From JAJPKK01 sp963747835 (GTDB lineage: Bacteria > Pseudomonadota > Alphaproteobacteria > Rhizobiales > Xanthobacteraceae), in assembly GCA_963747835.1 (NCBI GenBank), contig CAVVGO010000005.1, positions 620,001-684,000 on the forward strand: a stretch of DNA of 64,000 nucleotides, in the 5' to 3' direction. Of the stretch, positions 58,260-64,000 are shown piece by piece. Within the stretch, counting starts at the first letter, position 1. Each line of letters opens with the position of its first letter. Below the pieces are notes generated by a model. That model had not been told where the DNA came from. It saw only the letters and a list, made by a program, of their open reading frames with translations, and made no database searches. The position numbers and the translations under genes were made by a program.

Positions 58260-58595
58260 TCAGCGGGTCCGTCCGCCGGCGGACGGATGTCCGAGTTGGC
58301 ATTCCCGCATGTAATCGGCCATGCCGGACTGGCCGGAATGCAGACCCAGGATCCCCGCGCGCCGCTGGCATTCGTCGTAAGGCAGCGGGTTTCCGCGGAC
58401 AAGCGCGATATGATTTGGATCTTGCTTCTCCGCCGGAACGATACGGGGTGGCGTTCTTTGCCCGACGTCAGTGGTCGAAGTGACCTGGACGTGATGACGA
58501 TGATGATGCGTACGCGTGGTCGCTGCCGATGACGGGACCGTAACGATCGCCAACAGGGCAGCCGTGGCTACCGCATTCAAAATTGCTTTCTTCAT
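58260..58595 (-). CDS. Small exported hypothetical protein
   Basis: A 111-residue protein starting MKKAILNAVATAALLAIVTV with a signal peptide and a His-rich mature N-terminus (TRTHHHRHHVQVTS). GGGAGGTAC precedes the start. The C-terminal half DECQRRAGILGLHSGQSGMA has two Cys. Convergent with gor. Metal binding by the His cluster is possible. Family not recognised. Confidence 0.65.
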   Translation of the reverse strand: MKKAILNAVATAALLAIVTVPSSAATTRTHHHRHHVQVTSTTDVGQRTPPRIVPAEKQDPNHIALVRGNPLPYDECQRRAGILGLHSGQSGMADYMRECQLGHPSAGGRTR

Positions 58596-58842
58596 GAGTA
58601 CCTCCCTCGCAGCCCTTCGAACGAAGCGAAGGCTGTATGCGATAAATACGCAGATGCCGCACGACGGGCATTGATGTAAATCAAGCGCCCCCAATCCATC
58701 GAGGAGGCGAAAGCGGGTCGTTCAGAGCGTGGAGGGCTCGAACAAACTTTCGAAACGCCGCACAAGACCGTGCGAGATGTAAGTGACACACGACCAATTC
58801 GTGGGCGCCACCGACATATCCAATGAATTACGGAACGGCGCG
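58596..58842. other. Intergenic region without a supported gene
   Basis: About 250 bases between two minus-strand genes. Short frames here are shadows or Arg-rich. It should contain the promoter of the small exported protein. Confidence 0.4.
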
Positions 58843-60516
58843 TCACGCCGGCGCTTGAAGCTCGCTCGCCACCCGCGCGACGACACTCTCCCAATCGCCC
58901 GGCCGCGGCTGGCGGAAATGCCGCACCGCCGGGTACCACGGCTTGCGGTCGGAAGTAGCCGTCCAGCGCCAGTCGCAGGAAAACGGCAATAGCACCCACG
59001 CCGGGCGCCCCATCGCGGCGGCAAGGTGCAGCACCGCGGTGTCGACCGCAATGACGAGATCGCACAGCGCGAGCACGGCGGCGGTATCGTCGAAATCGGC
59101 AAGCTCGCCGCCGAGATGCAGCAGCGGCGACGCCGCCAACAGCGCAAAGTCACCGTCGCGCAGGTCGCGTTGCAGGCTCACGAAGCTGGCGCCGCCGCCG
59201 GCCCACAGCGGACGCAGCGACGCGAGCGGGATCGAGCGGTTGCGGTCGTTGGCGTGAGCGGCATTGCCGGCCCACACCACGGCGATCCGCCGCCCTGCCA
59301 ACGCCTCCAGCCGGGGACGCCGCCGGGTGACGCGGCCGGGCTCGGCGAACAGATACGGGATCTCGGCCGGCACGGTCGCGGGGACGGTCTTGAACGCCAT
59401 CGGCAGCGTGCCCAACGGACAATGAACGTCGAACGCCGGCCGCGCGTCGCCGAGCGCGATCGCGGCCTCGCAGCCGTCGAGCCGCGACAGCAGTGCCTTG
59501 AGCTCCGGATGGACTTCCAGCACCACCTTGGCGCCGGCGTGGGCGAGCGGGGCGACGTAGCGGACGAACTGGATGGTGTCGCCCAGCCCCTGCTCGGCGT
59601 GAAGCAGAATGGTACGGTTCCCCAGCGGGTACTCGCCGCACCATAGCGGCCGTCCGAAATTGGCGCGCGTGGCGCCGCCGCGCTTCCAGCGCCATTCGTA
59701 TTCTGTTTGGCCGGCCGGATAATCGCCGATCGCCAATAGTGCGAGCGCCTTGTTGAGATGGGCGTCGGCGTAGTCGGGATTGATCGCCAGCGCACGGTCG
59801 AAGCTCGCGATCGCGTCGGCATGGCGGTTCTGCGCCTGAAGCGAGACGCCGCGGCTGCTCCAGGCGCCGAGGTGATTGGGAGCCATGGCGAGCGCGCGAT
59901 CGTAAGCCGCGATCGCTTCCGCGTCGCGGCCTAGGGCGGCAAGCGTCTTGCCCTGGTTGAACAGCGTGATCGGGCTCGGCGCGGCCGCGTTGGCGGCGGC
60001 GAAATCGGCGAGCGCCTCCGCGTAACGGCCGAGCGCTGCGAGCGCGACGCCGCGATTGGCCCGCGCGGCCGGATGCCCGGGCGCCGCGGCGAGCACGGTC
60101 TCGAAACAAGCGAGCGCGTCCGCCGGACGCTGCAACGCGAGCAGGATGTCGCCGCGATTGCCGAGCGCCTCGACATGGCGAGGGTCGATCGCAAGCGCCC
60201 GCTCGTAGCTCGCGAGTGCGTCGGCGTCGCGCTTGAGCGAGCGCAGTACATGCCCGAGATGGACCCGCGCGTCCGCCGACCCCGGCCGCGCCGCGACCGC
60301 CGCCGTCATCAGGCGCAGCGCCTCCCCCGGCTTGCCGCGCTGCATCTTCAACTCGGCCAGCAATTGCAGGGTCTCGAACTGGTCCGGCAAGGTCTTGAGG
60401 ATGCGCGCGTACACCTTCTCCGCCTCGGCGAGCCGGCCCTGCCGTTGCAGGCCTACGCCCTCCTCGATGGTGCGGCCCAGCGCGGACATGAACTGCGGCG
60501 ATGCCGGTTTGGGCAC
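58843..60516 (-). CDS. TPR-repeat protein with glycosyltransferase-9-like C-terminal domain
   Basis: About 557 residues from GTG 60516, chosen because GGAG lies 9 bases upstream; an extension to 60681 would be Arg-rich and start at TTG. The N-terminal two thirds are roughly eight tetratricopeptide repeats (such as ALASYERALAIDPRHVEALG and AIASFDRALAINPDYADAHL). The C-terminal third has AEQGLGDTIQFVRYVAPLA, RRIAVVWAGNAAHANDRNRS and CDLVIAVDTAVLHLAAAMGR, matching the heptosyltransferase-like fold of TPR proteins in this group. It may modify a surface glycan or protein; substrate unknown. Confidence 0.85.
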   Translation of the reverse strand: MPKPASPQFMSALGRTIEEGVGLQRQGRLAEAEKVYARILKTLPDQFETLQLLAELKMQRGKPGEALRLMTAAVAARPGSADARVHLGHVLRSLKRDADALASYERALAIDPRHVEALGNRGDILLALQRPADALACFETVLAAAPGHPAARANRGVALAALGRYAEALADFAAANAAAPSPITLFNQGKTLAALGRDAEAIAAYDRALAMAPNHLGAWSSRGVSLQAQNRHADAIASFDRALAINPDYADAHLNKALALLAIGDYPAGQTEYEWRWKRGGATRANFGRPLWCGEYPLGNRTILLHAEQGLGDTIQFVRYVAPLAHAGAKVVLEVHPELKALLSRLDGCEAAIALGDARPAFDVHCPLGTLPMAFKTVPATVPAEIPYLFAEPGRVTRRRPRLEALAGRRIAVVWAGNAAHANDRNRSIPLASLRPLWAGGGASFVSLQRDLRDGDFALLAASPLLHLGGELADFDDTAAVLALCDLVIAVDTAVLHLAAAMGRPAWVLLPFSCDWRWTATSDRKPWYPAVRHFRQPRPGDWESVVARVASELQAPA

Positions 60517-60704
60517 TGACGGATTCTCCGGGAGGCTGCCCCGTTCGGGGCGGATGGCGTGAGCCAGCGACCGGTCTGGACGGTCGGAGTCGAGCTTCGA
60601 TGTTAGGCGACGGACGGGCGCGGCACCAGCGCGGGAGGCAAGTCTCCTCCGCCGAGACGATGTATAAGTTGATTTAGCCAACGCTTCGTCGTTTGGGGGT
60701 GGTG

Positions 60705-61442
60705 ATGGACAACGCGCGTGCAGGCGCGTCGGCGGGTTGGAAAGTGCCGGCCAAGCCTCGGTTTTGGGACAATCTCATTCCTCTGCGCCCGTCGCTGTCG
60801 GGTATCCAGCTTGCCGGCTGGCAGCCGGGGCCGTCGAGCATGAGCGGGCTCGGGTGCCGGCTCCTCGCCGACCAGCGCATCCCGGTGGACGAGGCTGTCG
60901 CGCTCGCCGCCGATGTCTACCTGCCGAAGCCGCCGGGGCGCTTTCCGGCGGTCGTGGTTTTCGGCGCCTACAGCAAGGAGCTGGACACCGCAGGCGTGCC
61001 GGTCGGCACGAACGAGATCGGCTGCCCGCCCGTCTTCACCGATCGTGGCTACGTCCATGCGGTCGTGACCCGGCGCTGCATGGGGCTGTCCGAGGGCGAA
61101 GCCGGGGTGTTTTTCAACGATCAAGATGTCGATGACCACGAACGCGTCATCGCCTGGGCGGCGGCGCAGCCGTGGTGCGACGGCAATGTCGTCATGTTCG
61201 GCACGTCCTATTACGGCATGGTACAGCCGCAGGTCGCGGTGCGCCGACCGCCGGCCCTCAGGGCATTCTTCTGCAATGAGATTTGCACGGATTATTTCCG
61301 CCACGGCTATGTTCATTTCGATCTGCAAGTACCGCCGTATTTATCGCGCAACACTCTGCACTATGGGCCGGACACGTATCTGGAGCTTAGAAAAGTCCCC
61401 CGGTCCGGGGGCCCGCCGGCGCCGCCGCAGGATCCCAATTGA
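60705..61442 (+). pseudogene. CocE/NonD-family hydrolase, C-terminally truncated
   Basis: The N-terminal 245 residues of an alpha/beta-hydrolase of the X-Pro dipeptidyl-peptidase/CocE type. They include VALAADVYLPKPPGRFPAVV, the DRGYVHAVVTRRCMGLSEG strand and the nucleophile motif MFGTSYYGM. Full-length members are over 500 residues and need a downstream Asp and His for catalysis, both absent here. After LELRKVP the sequence becomes low-complexity and stops. It is probably a truncated gene remnant, though a short expressed protein cannot be excluded. Confidence 0.65.
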
Positions 61443-61576
61443 TTGGTCCACCCGAATGGCCCATTCGAAGCTTGCGACATTTTTATTTCCCCTCCTTCGA
61501 GCCACCTAATGGCGGGTTGGTCGAACCAACTCGGCACGTGTGGACAGCCGTTTCAGCGTCTGTCCCTAGGAGGAGA

Positions 61577-61813
61577 ATGAAAATGTTCAGCAAGACCTTT
61601 ATCGCAGCAGTTATTGCTCTCGTATCTGTCTTGGCAGCTCCAGCGGCCTCTTTCGCGCAACAGCCCGTCTTCCGTCCGGGCTCGCCGACTGTGCAACGTG
61701 GGCTCCCTGCCGCTGAAATGACCGTGACCAGCCCGCGCGGAAGGATCATCGGCACCGATCCGGACGCGAACATCCGCTATGAAATTCGGCGCGACCACGA
61801 GCATTACAAGTAA
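61577..61813 (+). CDS. Small exported protein, 78 residues
   Basis: ATG 61577 follows a strong AGGAGGAGA. Signal peptide KTFIAAVIALVSVLAAPAAS ends near FAQ. The mature part (QPVFRPGSPTVQRGLPAAEM, then GTDPDANIRYEIRRDHEHYK) is short and charged. Its family is unknown. A terminator-like hairpin lies just downstream, so it is a single-gene unit. Confidence 0.7.
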   Translation: MKMFSKTFIAAVIALVSVLAAPAASFAQQPVFRPGSPTVQRGLPAAEMTVTSPRGRIIGTDPDANIRYEIRRDHEHYK

Positions 61814-61832
61814 AGCCGCGTCCGGATGGCGA

Positions 61833-61862
61833 GAGAGCCCGGGCGCAAACGGCCGGGCTCTC
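61833..61862 (+). terminator. Terminator-like hairpin after the small exported protein
   Basis: GAGAGCCCGG (61833-61842) pairs perfectly with CCGGGCTCTC (61853-61862). The following sequence is not T-rich, so termination strength is uncertain. Confidence 0.55.
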
Positions 61863-61920
61863 CCTAGGGTCGAGCCGGGAGCTAGAGCGTGTTCCGGTCA
61901 CATTGAATTATCTTTCTGAG

Positions 61921-62030
61921 TCATGGCCAGGCTCATCCCGGCCATCCACGCCTTCCTGGCTGAACGGCTGCAAGAAAGGCGTGGATGCCCGCGACAAGCG
62001 CGGGCATGACGACGGAAAGGTTATTCGATC
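61921..62030. repeat. Dispersed palindromic intergenic repeat
   Basis: Contains atccacgcctt and its inverted partner aaggcgtggat, then a smaller palindrome gcccgcgacaagcgcgggc. It has the same general design as the element at 23490-23600 and lies between two transcription units. Confidence 0.55.
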
Positions 62031-62092
62031 ACATCGGGATCTGCTCTGATCGACGGAACGATCGCGGACAATCGAGCCGCATCCCGCAGGCT

Positions 62093-63055
62093 CTAAACGC
62101 CGATCCTTAGTTCACCCGTATTTTGAGCTCGCTGGTTTTGAGTCCGCTGGGCAGCAACCACCTCGTGCCGTGCGCGCATGAAATCGATGAGTGCGCGCAA
62201 GGTTCCGGGCATTTGGCGGCGGCTTGGATAGTAGAGAAACACACCCGACATACGCCCGCGCCATTCCCCCAGCAGCGGAACCAGCGCTCCGTTAGCAATG
62301 TGGGTCCTGATGAGAGGCTCGGAAACATAGCCGATGCCGATGCCGTCGAGCACGCCTTTCACCACGAGGTTCATGTCGTTCACGGTGAGCGTGCCATCGA
62401 CGGGCACTTCGAGCCGCCGGCCGGCGCTCTCGAACACCCATGGCTGAATCGAACCGTCCCAATCGAGGCGCAACCGCACGCAGTTCTGTGCGTGGAGGTC
62501 CTCAGGCCTAAAGGGATGCGGTCGACCAGCCAGATAGGCCGGCGAGGCCACGGCCATCACGGGAAATTCGTCGAGAAGACGCACCGCAATCATGTCTTTC
62601 GCAATCCGCTCGCCGATATGAATGCCGGCGTCAAATCGACCGCTCACGATATCGCTATGGGTATCGTCGGCAACGACTTCGAGTTTAATCTCGGGAAATT
62701 GGCGCAGGAATTGCGGCAGCAGAGGACAGACGAGGGTGAGAGCCGCTACCCTTGAAATGGTCAGCCTCAACGTGCCAACGGGACTGTCGCGGAACGAATT
62801 GACGGCCTCTATGGCCTTCTCGACGCCGTCCAGAACCGGCTGCGCATCGGCCAGCAGGCGCTCACCCGCGTCCGTCAGCGCAACGCTGCGGGTGGTGCGA
62901 TTGAGCAGGCGAACCCCCAGTCTTTCTTCAAACGATCGAATCGTCTGGCTGAGGGTCGAGGGTGAAAGTCCCAATTGCGCAGAAGCTTTTCTGAAGCTCC
63001 GGTGCTCAGCGACCGCGACGAAGGCGCTGAGATCGGCAAATTGAGTCCCTCTCAT
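62093..63055 (-). CDS. LysR-family transcriptional regulator
   Basis: A 320-residue regulator. The N-terminal winged helix DLSAFVAVAEHRSFRKASAQ and LGLSPSTLSQTIRSFEERLG is complete, followed by the linker helix and a substrate-binding-type effector domain with LRLTISRVAALTLVCPLLPQ, FDAGIHIGERIAKDMIAVRL and GIGIGYVSEPLI. Such regulators bind upstream of a neighbouring gene; the divergent partner is not evident here. The C-terminal tail (QRTQNQRAQNTGELRIGV) is longer than usual. Target and effector unknown. Confidence 0.92.
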   Translation of the reverse strand: MRGTQFADLSAFVAVAEHRSFRKASAQLGLSPSTLSQTIRSFEERLGVRLLNRTTRSVALTDAGERLLADAQPVLDGVEKAIEAVNSFRDSPVGTLRLTISRVAALTLVCPLLPQFLRQFPEIKLEVVADDTHSDIVSGRFDAGIHIGERIAKDMIAVRLLDEFPVMAVASPAYLAGRPHPFRPEDLHAQNCVRLRLDWDGSIQPWVFESAGRRLEVPVDGTLTVNDMNLVVKGVLDGIGIGYVSEPLIRTHIANGALVPLLGEWRGRMSGVFLYYPSRRQMPGTLRALIDFMRARHEVVAAQRTQNQRAQNTGELRIGV

Positions 63056-63245
63056 TCGAACATCCCGCGACTGGCCAACATCCTGCGACTAGCAGTGTGT
63101 GTCTGGCGTTGACGTGGCCGTGCACATAGTGCGCTTCTGCGCGCACGCAAGCCGATAAGCCGGTGGGGTGGACGCGGGGCTGCTCTACGTTTTTGAGCGT
63201 GCGGCGTCTTTCAGACACGGATGCCCGCGGCGTGCGCACCGATCG

Positions 63246-64000
63246 TCAGAACGGCCACGTCGCGCGCGCGTTTGCGGACCATATCTCGTAGCCCGCACCG
63301 AGACCGCCCAGTTCGCCGCCGAGCGAGAGGACGGCATTGTTGCGCAACGTAAAAGCAAGGCCCGACGTCACCCGCGCCGACCAGCCGTCCTTGATGCCGA
63401 CGAACGGGATGCCGACCGGGAGCGCGGAATCCGACGAGAAATTGAAATCGCCGTAAACGCCCACATAAGGTGACATGATCACGTCGGGGGCGATCATCCA
63501 AGGGTAGAGCGCCTTTCCGCCGGTTGAGACGCGGCTTTCGGAGAAGCCGCGCGCGGCCTGAGCGGTGCCGAGCGTATCGGTGAAGGCGTCGTCGCGTTCC
63601 CACAGCGTGTAGATGCGGGCCGATGGTTCCAGCGTCCAGCCGGAGAGCCGATAGGTGCCGGTGAATCCGCCCGCGCCAAGCCAGCGCGAGCCAGTGAACG
63701 ACCCCGACGCAGTGCCCGCGGTGCCGTTGTAGGAAACGTCAGTCCAACCGACCTTGCCGTCGACCCGCCAGTGCTCGGCGAAGCGCCATGCCGCGTAGCC
63801 GCCGGCGGTCCCACCCTCGCCGGTCATGCGGCCGGAGATCGACGCCATCGAAAACAGGAAGTTCTCGTAACCGCCGAACAGGCCGACCAGGAAATCCGAC
63901 GTCAGCTTGCGGCCGATGCCGGCAGTGACATTGAGCTGGCTGCCGTGCTGGCCGTTGGCGTCGGTTTGGTCGAAGCCGGTGCCGCGCATGTCGGCCCAAG
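63246..64000 (-). CDS. Autotransporter outer-membrane beta-barrel protein, C-terminal part (cut by window edge)
   Basis: Minus-strand frame open to the window end, so the N-terminal passenger lies outside. The visible 250 residues are the autotransporter translocator barrel: alternating strands such as LNVTAGIGRKLTSDFLVGLF, GGYAAWRFAEHWRVDGKVGW and YRLSGWTLEPSARIYTLWER, ending in the outer-membrane C-terminal signature ARATWPF with terminal Phe. It should export a passenger across the outer membrane. The complete gene cannot be judged from this window. Confidence 0.85.
   Translation of the reverse strand, partial: WADMRGTGFDQTDANGQHGSQLNVTAGIGRKLTSDFLVGLFGGYENFLFSMASISGRMTGEGGTAGGYAAWRFAEHWRVDGKVGWTDVSYNGTAGTASGSFTGSRWLGAGGFTGTYRLSGWTLEPSARIYTLWERDDAFTDTLGTAQAARGFSESRVSTGGKALYPWMIAPDVIMSPYVGVYGDFNFSSDSALPVGIPFVGIKDGWSARVTSGLAFTLRNNAVLSLGGELGGLGAGYEIWSANARATWPF

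Overview
The window looks like the chromosome of a high-GC alphaproteobacterium of the order Hyphomicrobiales (Bradyrhizobium/Rhodopseudomonas/Xanthobacteraceae-like). This rests on gene content and protein character (glk, rpiA, gor, DUF2059, many TAT-exported soil-type enzymes, rhizobial intergenic repeats), not on a database search. It is mostly accessory sequence on a recognisable backbone.

Bases 1-13 kb carry metabolic genes: the C-terminal part of a cytochrome P450, a 24-residue membrane peptide with its own terminator, a PfkB sugar kinase convergent with glucokinase, a three-gene periplasmic/membrane sugar or sugar-acid dehydrogenase operon (TAT-exported small subunit, GMC flavoprotein, triheme cytochrome c), a TauE/SafE exporter overlapping a lytic transglycosylase, a tautomerase, and a tryptophan 2,3-dioxygenase followed by a kynureninase-like PLP enzyme.

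Bases 13-28.7 kb are a catabolic or secreted-protein region. It holds a broken Bug-type solute-binding gene, a TauD/TfdA dioxygenase, two distant copies of a secreted protein of unknown function (15216-16085 and 27756-28667), a broken haloacetate-dehalogenase-like hydrolase, a DUF1592/DUF1552/ankyrin operon whose first gene is multiply frameshifted, two related membrane proteins and an orphan NosR-like protein. A group II intron with maturase follows (about 28.7-30.8 kb), then a TAT-exported berberine-bridge-type FAD oxidase.

Bases 33.4-35.5 kb hold an AT-richer three-gene minus-strand cassette: a DUF1643 protein, a small helical protein, and a membrane-anchored dCTP-deaminase-like protein with substituted active-site residues.

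Bases 35,768-53,771 are an integrated element of about 18 kb, delimited by a perfect 54-bp direct repeat of the 3' part of tRNA-Val(CAC), with the intact tRNA at its right end. It carries a tyrosine integrase with an overlapping xis-like gene, AlpA-type small HTH proteins, a RepA-like AAA helicase next to an iteron-like array, a winged-helix protein, a serine recombinase, a DUF5681 protein, phage-type hypothetical genes, and an IS21 insertion that cuts a gene at its tenth codon. I see no capsid, tail, terminase large-subunit or conjugation genes. It reads as a satellite-like or mobilisable replicating island, the best candidate here for an undescribed system.

After the tRNA the backbone resumes with a lipoprotein, gph, an rpiA-DUF2059-gor run, a TPR/glycosyltransferase-like protein, a truncated CocE hydrolase, a LysR regulator, and an autotransporter barrel cut by the window edge. 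Single-base frameshifts occur across backbone, catabolic and island genes alike, and at two sites in short homopolymer runs, so some of the apparent pseudogenes may be sequencing indels.
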